Positions 30,801-40,457 of a stretch of 64,000 nucleotides of DNA are shown one piece after another. The notes beneath the pieces are model-generated. The model was not told where the DNA came from. It saw only the letters and a program-made list of their open reading frames with translations, and made no database searches. Positions within the stretch are counted from its first letter, which is position 1, and the number at the start of each line of letters is the position of its first letter. A program made the position numbers and the translations under genes. This DNA comes from Paramoeba atlantica. Its lineage: Eukaryota > Discosea. The DNA is taken from assembly GCA_977017575.1 (NCBI GenBank), contig CDRNVI010000038.1, positions 1-64,000 of the forward strand, in the 5' to 3' direction.

Positions 30801-31345
30801 TACAGAGCTTGCCTGTTGTGATGGAGAGGACGACATTTCCTCTTCAAGCCTCGCGGTACACTCTCGTCGTACTGAGACAGGAACATAACTCCCTGACGGA
30901 ACGTTATCGGAAATTTCAAATCTGCTCTGGGTAGGACCATCTGCTGCTTCCGTGGAAGCATCTCGCTGCATGGCAGTTCTATTCTTCTTCGCCGAATTGG
31001 TTCTCTTGGCACGAACCGAAGTAACTGAAGGAGTAGTAGATGAAACAGATTCGGAAGAATTTGCTTCAGCTAAAGTTGGCACGATTGCATCTGATGAAAG
31101 AGCTGGGGGAGAAGGTATGCGGATAGGAATCATGCGCCCTCTTCCTCGAACAGAGGTGTGCATTGTGAAAAAAGAAGTAAATTAACACAAAAAAGTAGAA
31201 GACTGGTTGCAAATACATTTTTTAAACATTTTATAAACATATATTCTGTTGAAAAAAATTCTTTCAGAAACCACACAAGCACTCAAAATGTTTCGACCTT
31301 TCGACCGTCGAACGACGTCGAATTCGACGTCGAATGACAGCTATG
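27856..31345 (-). mobile_element. Apparently intact hAT-type DNA transposon
   Basis: A 3490-bp element with terminal inverted repeats starting CATAGCTGTCATTCGACG, flanked by a 6-bp duplication GATCGA (27850–27855 and 31346–31351). The terminal regions are packed with the palindrome TTCGACGTCGAA and variants (left about 27867–27945, right about 31292–31335). hAT elements usually give 8-bp duplications, but 5- and 6-bp groups are known. One open transposase gene (28539–31163) is carried on the minus strand. The rest (27946–28538 and 31164–31290) is AT-rich non-coding sequence without other features. Confidence 0.85.
28539..31163 (-). CDS. hAT-family transposase
   Basis: An intact minus-strand frame of 874 codons from ATG. 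Residues 1–140 are low-complexity and basic. Residues 192–215 form a BED-like zinc finger (C-x2-C…H…H-x-C, KCRDCPWWSH…HHINHTC). The catalytic core has D324 (FFGVAVDAG) and D391 (FLMVDGCAVN), followed by the hAT signature CFGHFLNNLAMD. The C-terminal 90 residues match the hAT dimerisation region in layout (WWQTVGVYKYPGIHQAAIHYL… then S…SM motifs). Gene, ends and TSD all agree, so this copy may still be functional. Confidence 0.82.
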   Translation of the reverse strand: MHTSVRGRGRMIPIRIPSPPALSSDAIVPTLAEANSSESVSSTTPSVTSVRAKRTNSAKKNRTAMQRDASTEAADGPTQSRFEISDNVPSGSYVPVSVRRECTARLEEEMSSSPSQQASSVRQVVRKQLVQDPMRFPRISTKFFRERCLGMDTPPGRTKDLEKKNKECREYAEKYPRPHLVNTMGQRTHIKCRDCPWWSHSLHNNHYYHHINHTCLVREGQRIANEPELFSLTPNDNSMSVNVFVRRCVPCLVEKTNLSCKAAHALLRNYEELRPKRANTEEILNALGNNHRVMRDWEKGLANEIWEKMISKIDIHPFFGVAVDAGVDSVLNEHVLVGVVYVSDEQYLLPPMYHPKRKAFNGKETAESLVNTLNSILGITLVRKMRFLMVDGCAVNHVARDEAEGELKRIYDRVQRVGESDWINFGNRAVDMMPHVSLLSCFGHFLNNLAMDAMKPFQETPFFELKKLFRQTFYGHDKICTKKGRYRGVALDVLLGSFDEETNKAEQFFTQWYGGLSSNKLDDEYQTELVCQLRSSVQILKQYAPDEADIILAELNAQHENIPRCRDALSLYGPQVIEAVRRAKDVHGITAPKLGGVTRWCHDKFSSISFFSTQLPTVVAFLKQELENPRVCQSVRKCADLIAREGVDNLATSAKYFLEELAPIQKALQKFSDLDGTPLATGVWPTLERLRKASRVGSCSEAFECALKHHINRLSVHHNMKYWEDVMWFAPDFIALRARKAGLEPIHFSRANDLFRGGSPIFQITENEWNEYVNCVDYEWDSRVHKCELHWWQTVGVYKYPGIHQAAIHYLWVPPLVTKCDSWMSVMNTKYNSRQSSMGTQTVQNSMLLRGNYDKLGYLDNLEQLGSAGNGDSV

Positions 31346-31443
31346 GATCGAGCGCGAGCAGCCAGCTTATCTTTTTTAACCCCTTTTATATGCTACAAGA
31401 AAATATTCTTTATGAAACAACACTTCTTTTGAAGTGTTCGGAT

Positions 31444-32210
31444 AGCCGACAGCCTCGCACGACTTCCTGGCTCCAAAGCGCAATCCACAACACCCCAAAT
31501 CGAACGTCATTTTTAGAACAAAAAACTGAAAAGCGTGTCAAATGCCAAACGAAAAAGGAGATGAGTGCATGTGTGTTTCTCGAGCGTTGTGGCTTTGATG
31601 CTCACATGCTGATTCAAACAGCGCAGCACATGTGTCACTGTCTGTGAACATTCATCTCAGGGCAAGTTATGTTATGTTATGTATTCAGGTAAAAACCCCG
31701 TAGACGGGGTGTTGCCTCCTCGAAGAGAGCCGAAGGTAGCTCCGACCCGCACGACGCATGCGCAGACCTAAAAGGATGGCAGCACAGAGACAATGCAAGC
31801 CGATCGAGCTAACGCGCAGACTGAAAGTCTACTGCGGGAATCTGGATTAGCTAGGAGGGTGGGGTTCGCCACACCCCGACACTGCCAAAAGCAGTGCTCC
31901 TTGACCCCTTGCCTGCTTGCTGGCATAGTTTGGGAGTGTCGACTCTCAGCTTCAACGGTTTTAGCACCTCAGCTTCAACGGACCAAGTCTTCTAGGGTGG
32001 TATCCCCTCGAGCGGACTGGCTCCTCAGCTTCAACAGGCCAAACCTCAGCTTCAACAAGCTCGTATCTCTCCAAATTGTTACCCTAGCCCCGTTATCATG
32101 GGCTAGTTGCAAGCCGCAGAAAGAAAGAAAAAAGAAAAGAAAAGCGTGAATGACGCCTACCCTAGTTTTTTAGTACCTTGTTATATTCGGTACCGGGCGG
32201 CGCCATTCTT
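31444..32210. repeat. Module M (rest of copy 2) and repeat R, copy 1
   Basis: Module M resumes after the hAT-bearing insertion and ends near 31667. Repeat R follows (31668–32210) and is nearly identical to 36368–36935. R holds a hairpin (CCCCGTAGACGGGG), four copies of CTCAGCTTCAAC, and a second hairpin (CTAGCCCCGTTATCATGGGC). It leads into a purine-rich minisatellite. No protein is recognised. Confidence 0.65.
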
Positions 32211-32813
32211 CGAGATGCAGCGTGAGGGGGTGGCAGAGGGGATGAAGGGAAAGAGTGGGAAGGGAAAGAGTGGCGCAGGTGGGAGCAGGGAGGGAGGGGG
32301 GATGGGCGGCGAAGGGGACAGCGCAGTGGGTGGGGGGCGAAAAGCGGCGCGGCAGAGCGACGCAGGGGGCAACAGAGGGCGACCAAGGGGGTGGCGAGGG
32401 GAGGGCGAAGGCAACGAAGAAAAAAAAACAGCGGCGGAGAGCGCGGGAGGAGAGCGCCAGAGGGGAAGGGCGACGGAGAGCGTGGCGTGGAGCGCGGAGG
32501 GGGGCACGGGAGGGAGCAAAAAAAAAACAGCGAGGGAGAGCGCGGCGAGGAGAGCACCGGAGCGGGAGGGCGGCCGAGATCGTGGCGCGGAGGGGGGCGA
32601 AAAAGGGCCGCGAAGGAGCGCGGGAATTGAGGCAGGGTGAGCGAAGGGAGCAGCGAAGTGGAGGGCGCAGGGTGAAGGGGGCGACGTCGGCCACAAAGGG
32701 GCGGTGATAATTTATATGATACGAGGGGGTTTTCCTCTGGGAGGGGGGTGGGTTGAAGGGGCGCATGGGGTGTATGTTTTTAGTAATTAATACAACAAGG
32801 TACAACAAGGTAC
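32171..32813. repeat. Purine-rich domain between GTACCTTGTT ends, copy 1
   Basis: A strongly strand-asymmetric G/A-rich segment (about 32215–32700) bounded on the left by TAGTACCTTGTTATATTCGG and on the right by two copies of AACAAGGTAC (32794–32803, 32804–32813), the complement of the left word. The same layout occurs at 36902–37418. Long open frames on every strand here are by-products of base composition. The G-runs could form quadruplexes. Confidence 0.55.
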
Positions 32814-33010
32814 AGGGCAAGTATCGTACAATACTCCATAATGAAACAGACACCATCCCCTACAACGTAGACACATCTACTCTCCAAACGCCACAACAAG
32901 CACACCCGACGCACCACGCAGCGCACCATTGTATCCCCCCCACCGTATGCTTACTCCGGAAAATATGATTTTCACAGAAACATCCAATGCGATAACAAAT
33001 TCACACCAAA
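32814..33010. repeat. Repeat N, copy 2 (unoccupied YR-1 site)
   Basis: Nearly identical to 22618–22805. At its end GATAACAAATTCACACCAAA is continuous, showing what the YR-1 site looked like before insertion. Confidence 0.8.
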
Positions 33011-33654
33011 CTTTTTTTTTACAAAATTTATTTATGTGCCACGAAGGGCCATTATGTCAATCATCCTAAATGGGAAAGGGGGTAGCAAGCCCTGGGAAGG
33101 GGGTAGCAAGACAATGAAGGTCGGTGACCTGAGACTCTACCCTAACGGTTGGCGCTGCAGAGCCCTCCGTGTCTTCTTCTTCGAAATCCACGGCGAGGGC
33201 TCACAGCAGCATCAAGTAAAGTTAAAATGATATAAAAATAGATATACTCATCAAGAAATAAGACTCTGAAAATAGTTCGCATTACTCAGCCCTGAAATAT
33301 GAGTTCACCTAAATATTTCCAAAATGAATGAAAAAAGGCCTTGCGCGCTATAACGTAAATATTAAATACTAGTAGTACGAAGTGAAGGGGCTCAGCCCCC
33401 CACACCCCGCAGCCGAGGCTGGGGGTTGGTGGGTGGGCCTCGAAACTCGTAGTACAGCTACAAAGGAAATAAAGTCTACTAAATATGTTGATGTTTCAAA
33501 GTCATAAACTGAAGAATATGAGAAAGAAGAAACTAATAATACATGTGCCCCGAAGGGCCATATCATAAGTTCATATATTTATGTGCCCCGAAGGGCCAGG
33601 TTATTAAACGTAAATAGCCCTCGCCTAAATTTCATCTCGTAAACTATTATTCTT
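33011..33654. repeat. Solo terminal region of a VIPER-like element
   Basis: This follows the layout of the terminal repeats of YR-2: GAAATCCACGGCGAGGGC (about 33180), GAGTTCACCT (33302), AAAAGGCCTT, a hairpin-rich GGGGCTCAGCCCCCC…GGGTTGGTGGGTGGG block (about 33387–33440), and two copies of TATGTGCCCCGAAGGGCC-like words (33540–33600; a variant at 33032). No coding part remains. The same block occurs at 63890–63960. It is a fossil terminus, probably left by recombination or truncation. Confidence 0.6.
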
Positions 33655-33952
33655 CTTCTCTACCACAAGGAACTGATCAAGATCGAGTGAACAGTTTTCC
33701 ACCATTCTCTCCAGCTAAGAATTCGTCCGTATGAATCTAATCGTGCTTGATTTATTTTCATCTCTCCGATGCCATTCTGCACCTCCCAGCGGGACAAGAT
33801 TCGAGAAGCCGCCGTTCGGATAGCCGACAGCCTCGCACGACTTCCTGGCTCCAAAGCGCGATCCACACCACCCCAAATCGAACGTCACTTTTAGAACAAA
33901 AAACTGAAAAACGTGTCAAATGCCAAACGAAAAAGGAGATGAGTGCATGTAA
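33655..33952. repeat. Module M, copy 3 (truncated)
   Basis: A copy of module M from CTCTACCACAAGG to GAGTGCATGT, where it stops at a short A-run. The uninterrupted GTTCGGATAGCCGAC at about 33814 shows the undisturbed form of the site occupied at 27728. Confidence 0.7.
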
Positions 33953-34574
33953 AAAAAACGACGTGATGAATAATATTCCGAAACGAACGCGAAGCGAAGA
34001 TCCAGAACGTCTAAAACTTCAACGAAACAACAAGAACCAAAAGGCTCAGACAAATATAGACGGGAAAAGTGAAATTAAACCAAAGCTGCGAAGCCCACAA
34101 ACAAAAAGAAAGCATTCTACAGAACGCGTTTCACGTGACTAATGGTATTTGAAATCTTGTGAAATATATTCCCCCCCCCTAATTTCAAATTTTGAGTAGC
34201 GATTTTGTAGCCCGGACAAGGCGAGCAGTTCTTATTCATGTTTTTTCTGTCAGATTGTTTTTATTCTTATTACTATATTTATTATTTATTGTAGATATAT
34301 AAGGTTATAAGTTTTATGTTCATATTTTTATGTTAGTTGTATTGTTTTATTTTAGCGCTCAAGTAGTTGATACCTTCAATTTGCGTTGAACTCTAGGGGC
34401 GTTGGTGGTTCCATTTCCTGGTTTATTGTAATGAAAAGACTCATCATTATGCGAGGACTCATTAAAACAAACATTAAATTTGAGATATGGCAAACAGTTG
34501 TGTGGTCAGTGTCTTTAATCTAAGGTGTGAAGATGCTTAAGGGAAAATATTAACCCCTTAACTGATTATATCAG
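33953..34574. other. Weak open frame, then AT-rich sequence
   Basis: A plus-strand frame continues from module M to 34142 and ends in about 60 Lys/Arg/Asn-rich codons (…PKRTRSEDPERLKLQRNN…). It has no domain and no start of its own. The rest to 34574 is AT-rich with no gene or repeat that I can recognise. Confidence 0.35.
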
Positions 34575-36052
34575 TGTTGTTGTTGTTGTTGTTGTATTCG
34601 AATACACTTGGTGACCGTCTAGAAGCGAAGTCCACCTATCCAGTTATCCTTCGGAATGTATTCACGTAGTTGAGATACCACCGTGTACGCGGACATCTTT
34701 TCAATCTCAAGTTGAAATCCTTGTCGTACATTGTCATAGTTCATTTTTGCTCGCTGCGCTATTGCCTTCAAAAGTGCCTTGGTGTCATTGTGTAGAAGGC
34801 CACAGTCTGAGGTGGCCAGACAACGGAAGTATTCACTATCGACACCCTTTTCGGAGACATATTTCTTGATTTTTCGATCGATCGCTTGTTGTATGAGTGC
34901 TGAACTGGTCTGTTTCGCGTAACTGTTGCAACAGGTGTGCACCACCGTGAAGTCATAGAGCACTTCCCCCATGTGTGGCCACATGATGGCGAGATCAGGC
35001 CCCGAGCGGATACGGCGTGCTTTACATGGATGCTGTTCGGCTACGTCGGCGGCGATGGAGCATTTACATTTGGTGCAGTAATATGAGGAGTGAATGCGCG
35101 GTTCAGTGACGTTCGGAAGACCTGCTTTGGAACATAACTCTGATAGGTAGCGGACGATGTGGGAATGCTTGCGTGTGCAGTTCATACCAGAGCAACGAGA
35201 GCAGCCTGCAACATGTGGAATGATGCTGGATGGGGATTCTTGGGTGCAGCATCCAGGGCATGTGACTTTGGCAGGAGCTTGAGGTAAACTGATCCCTAAC
35301 CGCATCATGAGTGTGTATCGAAATAAATAAGGATTGATATAATTGCTCGTGCTTTCGAGATGCAAGTTGTTCTCCATAGTGCGTTTCATTACAAGCTCCA
35401 ATTGCGAATTCTTCCGTAGCTCGCAAGCCTTCTTTTCGTGTTCCTCTTTCATCTGCTTTTTCAGCAGCTTCTGGGCGACTTCACTACGACTTTGTCCGTT
35501 GGCGTGTACTTTATCTCCACCTTTTATACCTACTGGAGCGTTATTGGGTTTTGGGTGCTCAACAATAGATCTCCGGGCGGTTTCAAAGTAGTATTTCTGC
35601 TTCAAAGTCGAAGAGATCAATCCTAGGCCGCCTAGTTTCTGAGGAAGGACCGCTAGTTGCAAGGCTTGTGTGTCAGCTCCGCACCATTTCTTAAGAACTT
35701 GTTGAACGTGGTCTTCGAAGGTTTCGGCTAGCCGCGTGGTTGCTTCCGGACGATGAACTCGCAGATGATAATCTTGTCGCGGAACCGTGCATCGACGTAG
35801 AATTGCGAGGGAGAGATTGCTTGGACCCATGAGCAGGAGTCGACGGAAGAGGCATTTGTGTTTTTCCATCTTCCGTAGAAGAAGATCTTTTATCACCTCA
35901 TTTGCTCCTATGTACGCTCCCAATATTTTAAGCGCATCATTCCGGGAGTTAACGCCTAAGCGGTTCAGAGACAATAGTTCGTCATCAAATGTAGTATTCT
36001 TTTGGAACCATTCACATTTCTGGAACTTGACATGCAGGTTAAGATCACTGGA
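34575..36052 (-). pseudogene. LINE-A copy 1, 5'-truncated
   Basis: A minus-strand LINE fragment encoding the end of the reverse transcriptase (thumb, …KILGAYIGANEVIKDLL…) and the C-terminal restriction-like endonuclease: CCHC-type finger (CPGC…HVAGCSRCSG…KHSHIVRYL) followed by RSGPDLAIMW…LYDFTVVH, the PD…D core of R2/CRE-type LINEs. The stop is at 34619. A short 3' region ends in six CAA units (on + strand GTT repeats at about 34575–34595), serving as the tail. The 5' edge joins module M at 36052. It is clearly diverged from the other LINE-A copies. It is inactive because the polymerase core is missing. Confidence 0.82.
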
Positions 36053-36935
36053 AGAATTCGTCCGTATGAATCTAATCGTGCTTGATTTATTTTCATCTCT
36101 CCGATGCCCTTCTGCACCTCCCAGCGGGACAAGATTCGAGAAGCCGCCGTTCGGATAGCCGACAGCCTCGCACGACTTCCTGGCTCCAAAGCGCGATCCA
36201 CACCACCCCAAATCGAACGTCACTTTTAGAACAAAAAACTGAAAAACGTGGCAAATGCCAAACGAAAAAGGAGATGAGTGCATGTGTGTTTCTCGAGCGT
36301 TGTGGCTTTGATGCTCACATGCTGATTCAAACAGCGCAGCACATGTGTCACTGTCTGTGAACATTCATCTCAGGGCAAGTTATGTTATGTTATGTATTCA
36401 GGTAAAAACCCCGTAGACGGGGTGTTGCCTCCTCGGAGAGAGCCGAAGGTAGCTCCGACCCGCACGACCCATGCGCAGACCTAAAAGGAGCGCAGCACAG
36501 ATCCGATGCAAGCCGATCCAGCTAACGCGCAGACTGAAAGTCCGCTGCGGGAATCTGGATTAGCTACGGGGGCAAAAGCTAGGAGGGTGGGGTTCGCCAC
36601 ACCCCGACACTGCCAAAAGCAGTGCTCCTTGACCCCTTGCCTGCTTGCTGGCATGGTTTGGGAGTGTCGACTCTCAGCTTCAACGGTTTTAGCACCTCAG
36701 CTTCAACGGACCAAGTCTCCTAGGGTGGTATCCCCTCGAGCGGACTTGGCTCCTCAGCTTCAACAGGCCAAACCTCAGCTTCAACGAGCTCGTATCTCTC
36801 CAAATTGTTACCCTAGCCCCGTTATCATGGGCTAGTTGCAAGCCGCAGAAAAAAAGAAAAAAGTACGTTCAAAAGCGTGAATGACGCCTACCCTAGTTTT
36901 TTAGTACCTTGTTATGTTCGGTACCGGGGGCGCCA
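36053..36935. repeat. Module M copy 4 and repeat R copy 2
   Basis: The same composite as 31444–32210, starting at AGAATTCGTCCG of module M and running through repeat R. The join to the LINE-A fragment lies inside a long minus-strand open frame, so that frame's first 90 codons are read through module M and are not part of the LINE protein. Confidence 0.7.
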
Positions 36936-37418
36936 TTCCCGAGCGGCAGCACAAGGGCCGGCGCAAGGGGTGGCACAGGAAGCGGGAGAGAGGGCGGCAC
37001 AGGGGGTGGCACAGGGAGCGGCACAGGGGGCGGCACAGGGAGCGGCACAGGGCAGTGCCGCGCAAAGGGAGAACACACAAGGAATGACAGAGGGGGCGGC
37101 GAAGAGGGCAGCGCAGTCAGTGGGGGGGGAGGCGAGGAGCACGGCAGGGAGCACGACAGGGAGCACGGGTGTGGAGTACGGCGGGGAGGGCGGCAGTGAG
37201 AACGGGGCGGCAAAGGGGCGACACACAGAGCGGCGGCATAGGGGGGGGCACAGGGGGCAGGCGCGGCGGGTGGCGGAGCGGGTCGGGAGAGCGGCGGGGA
37301 GGGCGGCGGGGAGGGCGGCGGGGAGGGCGGCGGGGAGGGCGGCGGGGAGAGTGGTGGAGGCGTGGCGGGGAGAAGGGGCACATGGGGGGGAACAAACGAA
37401 CAAAAATCAACAAGGTAC
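36902..37418. repeat. Purine-rich domain between GTACCTTGTT ends, copy 2
   Basis: Left edge TAGTACCTTGTTATGTTCGG, right edge AACAAGGTAC (37409–37418). Inside are two 12-bp minisatellites: GGCACAGGGRGC (about 36975–37055) and GGGGAGGGCGGC (about 37290–37352, five units). Long open frames on both strands are compositional. Confidence 0.6.
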
Positions 37419-37980
37419 AGTCTGTAAATGGTATGATCGGCGTGGGAATAAATTCTGTAGAACTCTCGGTGCGTGCTTCAAACGGATGGGGTGGAGGGAT
37501 TGTATTTACCGAAATTGTTGACCCGACATTCTCAATTTGCGGTGGCGACTCACAGTCTTGGAAAATGTGGTCTGTATTGTAAGTCACGACCGGAGACTTT
37601 TCGACATCAGAGATTTCTTCCGTGTGTGTTACTCTCGAAACGGTCGTCGCAGTAATATCTTTTGACTCGTCTGATTCCGGAATGTCCCTGCATTGGTTCA
37701 TTGCACTTTTCGCTCGTTTGTCTGCCGCTTGGTTGTCTACCACTTCTGTCTGATTTTCCAGATCTGGTGGATTGGCCGTCTTTTGGACTAGATCATGCAA
37801 AACCGACTCTCGCAGATTTTGATCGTTGTTTAAAATCTTTGGACGGGTCTTTAGGTTTATCAAGTTTCTCGTAGATACCGGAATTTTAATTTTTAGACTT
37901 GAATTCGCTGATGCGTCTCCGGTGCTAATCACTGCTTGCACTGATTCTTGAGGAGTTTCGTGGCTTGCCTTCTCGTTAAG
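37419..37980 (-). pseudogene. LINE-A copy 2, N-terminal region fragment (minus)
   Basis: A minus-strand open segment containing IFQDCESPPQ and a basic motif KIKIP, matching REFQDCDSPQ and RIRIKK in the N-terminal region of LINE-A copy 3 (49050–50399). It lies head to head with a plus-strand fragment at 37985–38980. No ATG belongs to it; the frame runs through unrelated sequence at both ends. Confidence 0.55.
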
Positions 37981-37984
37981 ATGT

Positions 37985-38980
37985 ATGTATGTATCGCCGA
38001 CACCACCATCGCCGCCGCCATCGCCACCGCATCCTCCGCCGCCGCCTCCATCACAGTCTCCGCCGCCGCCGCCGTCACCGCCGCCTCCATCACAGTCGCC
38101 ACCGCCGCCTACGCAACAGTCACCGCCGCCACCGCCTAACTCCACACCTTCCTCAACATGGCCGCTTGTGACTTTGACACCATCCTTGGCGCCATCTTCC
38201 CCGTCTGCGCAGCTTTCCCCGCAGCCGCTCGAGCCATCCATTGGGGCTATCACTGCGCCGCTTTCTTCACCACCCGCGCGTCCCAGCATGCACTCCTTTT
38301 CTCGAAGAGCGCGCGCAAGGGCCAACGATCTGAAAAGGGACAACAAAATACCACCGGAGATCATTGCACAGCCGTATCCATTGACATCACTATCGTCACC
38401 TCCGCCTTTACCGCCGCCACATTCGTTGTCCCCCCTTCCCATGCCGAAGTCACTATCGGAACCATCGCCATCACAAAAACAAACACTGCCAAGGGATGCC
38501 ACCAAGCAAAGCGAGCCCGCTTGCACGGTTAGAATTAAAAACGCAATTCTTTCCTCCAGCTTTTTCAACCGACTAGCGAAACATTCCAAAGCACATCAAA
38601 CAAACGTCAACAAGGAATCAAGACATGGAAGTCCAACGATTCGCCACCCAGAGGGCAGAATCAATTTGAAAACTATCTCAGCAAGGTCAACAACATTCTC
38701 GAGTTGCAGCAAGGAATCGACTTATGCGCAAACAGCCACTCCTCCTCCGAAAGATCCTGGCAATACTGACGAGCTTGCGCTCCGTCCCCTGAATCCCACT
38801 GCCCACCTAATGGGTGATTTTCGTAGAAAGCTCAAAGAGCAACAGACACCCGAAGAACAACAGAGCCGCGGTGCACCGAGTCAAACATCCATTAACGAAT
38901 CGCCAGACGTGGGAATTCTTCAAGTTTTTTTTTTTTTTAGTGGGAAGGGATTTGAAAAAGGGGGTATTAAACAAGAATAG
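37985..38980 (+). pseudogene. LINE-A N-terminal region fragment (plus)
   Basis: An open plus-strand segment: a Pro-rich run (CCGCCG repeats, 37990–38140), then ARPSMHSFSRRARARANDLK, matching SRPSMHTSSRRARMRALNLE of LINE-A copy 3, then a basic motif TVRIKN. It is the N-terminal, probably RNA-binding, part of a LINE-A protein in the opposite orientation to the neighbouring fragment. Such 5' inversions can arise by twin priming. No polymerase follows. Confidence 0.6.
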
Positions 38981-39077
38981 TACAGCAGCTCGCGACGCAG
39001 GTTTCCAGTTTATCGATAATTGGTATTAAGACCATAATATCTACTCCATAATACATTAATAGATTATGATTACCACA

Positions 39078-39692
39078 CTAAACACTTAATTCTTGCACCT
39101 TCCTGTCGGCCAGGTGGCTACGAAGCTGCGCATACACTTCGAGCCCATTTTGTTCTTGCAACAGTAATTTAAATTCCATCTCTGTTCTGTGGCGATCAAG
39201 GCACGCAGCGTCCGCCAAAGCATGGATGAGGAATCGGGTGTTCTGATGCAAGGATCCGCAAGAAAAAACCGGCAAGCATTGGAAAGCTACGTCAGGGATC
39301 TTTCCTGATTCTACGTATGTTTGATGCTTCCTTTTTATTGCGTCTTTTGCCAGGTTCGCGCACGTCTTACTAATGTTCGACGGCGCAAGCTCGTGAATCA
39401 CTGTAAGGTCGTAAAACAGTTCGCCTGTTGACCAATAAATCACGAGGTCAGGGCCTGACCTGAACAACTGCCGCCCTGAGCATGTCTTCTCATGAATTCC
39501 CCTGTTTTCCGGATTCACAGCCGCTTTACATGTGGCGCACTTCCAGGAACTGAAGGCCCTAGGTTCACGTTCGCAAGGTATCCCGGACTTTTGACTTAGA
39601 TCAAAGAGGTATTTGACGAGACGATTGTGCTTCACGGTAGCGTTCTGCCCCGAACACTGAGCGCACCCTGGGATGTGTACCAAAGCAGTCTT
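39078..39692 (-). pseudogene. LINE-A copy 3, 3' part (endonuclease)
   Basis: The C-terminal endonuclease of LINE-A copy 3: HIPGCAQCSG…KHNRLVKYLFDL, then RSGPDLVIYWSTGELFYDLTVIHE, ending at 39078. Its N-terminal part lies at 46642–50399; the VIPER-like element YR-2 sits between, inserted within the zinc-finger coding region. The frame listed upstream of the insertion (39693–39770) is YR-2 sequence. Confidence 0.85.
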
Positions 39693-40382
39693 ATTGGAAA
39701 TCCACACCGAGGGGCCGCACAGGACATAAAAGAAAATAACTATAAAGATGAAATAATAATTTATTTTCACATGAGTTCACCTATTCATATCATATACATG
39801 AAAAGCAAATTGAAACGTATGTAGCTTCTACATCATCTTGACAAAATAGGCCTTTCAAAACAAACAATATAAATTTATAATATATCACTATGTTAGCGGG
39901 TTGCACCCGCCAAACCCGGCGGCTATAGGATGGGGGTTTGGTGGGTGGGACAAAAAAACGCGTAAAGGAAAAAGATTCTACAAGTAAGTAATCAGTAAAT
40001 ATGTAAATTTTCAGAATACATATTGTAGCTTTTATACATGATTCAATTACAACCCCCTTTCGGGGAAAAGAACAATGAAAATTATAACCCCCTTCCGGGG
40101 CATTTGACCCGATATTAGCCCCTCGGTTAAATTTCCATGCGTAGACTTCTAGAAATCCACACCGAGGGGCCGCACAGGACATAAAAGAAAATAACTATAA
40201 AGATGAAATAATAATTTATTTTCACATGAGTTCACCTATTCATATCATATACATGAAAAGCAAATTGAAACGTATGTAGCTTCTACATCATCTTGACAAA
40301 ATAGGCCTTTCAAAACAAACAATATAAATTTATAATATATCACTATGTTAGCGGGTTGCACCCGCCAAACCCGGCGGCTACC
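39693..40382. repeat. YR-2 split direct repeats
   Basis: Two copies of a 232-bp sequence starting GAAATCCACACCGAGGGGCC and ending CCCGCCAAACCCGGCGGCTA. The spacer (39927–40148) holds TTGGTGGGTGGG and two CCCCCTT(C/T)CGGGG hairpins. Related blocks at about 33180–33654 and 63657–63960 show that this is the family's terminal region. Confidence 0.75.
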
Positions 40383-40457
40383 TGCCCACACACAAGTCAC
40401 AATATTTTCCCGAACACACAGTAATTTTTTTTTTTTTCCGAAAATAACTAGGGAAGG

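Larger units (their letters stand above)
27729..31435. mobile_element. Small insertion with 8-bp TSD, carrying the hAT element
   Basis: Module M is interrupted between two copies of GTTCGGAT (27721–27728 and 31436–31443), an 8-bp target duplication. Removing the hAT element and one copy of its own duplication leaves about 211 bp (27729–27855 plus 31352–31435) with no coding capacity and no clear terminal inverted repeat. It contains two small hairpins (GTCAAATC…GATTTGAC near 27840, and ACACTTCTTTTGAAGTGT near 31420). The class is unknown. Confidence 0.6.

Noticed and set aside
32107-32860. Several long open frames on both strands
   Set aside because: Purine-rich minisatellite DNA rarely contains stop codons; the translations are low-complexity (Gly/Arg/Glu or Pro/Ser).
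34619-36364. 581-codon protein starting in module M
   Set aside because: The first 90 codons are repeat sequence present elsewhere without the LINE; only the part below 36052 is LINE-A.
36877-37521. Long Gly/Ala/Arg-rich and Pro-rich open frames
   Set aside because: Produced by 12-bp G-rich tandem repeats; no domain and no conserved frame between the two purine-rich domains.
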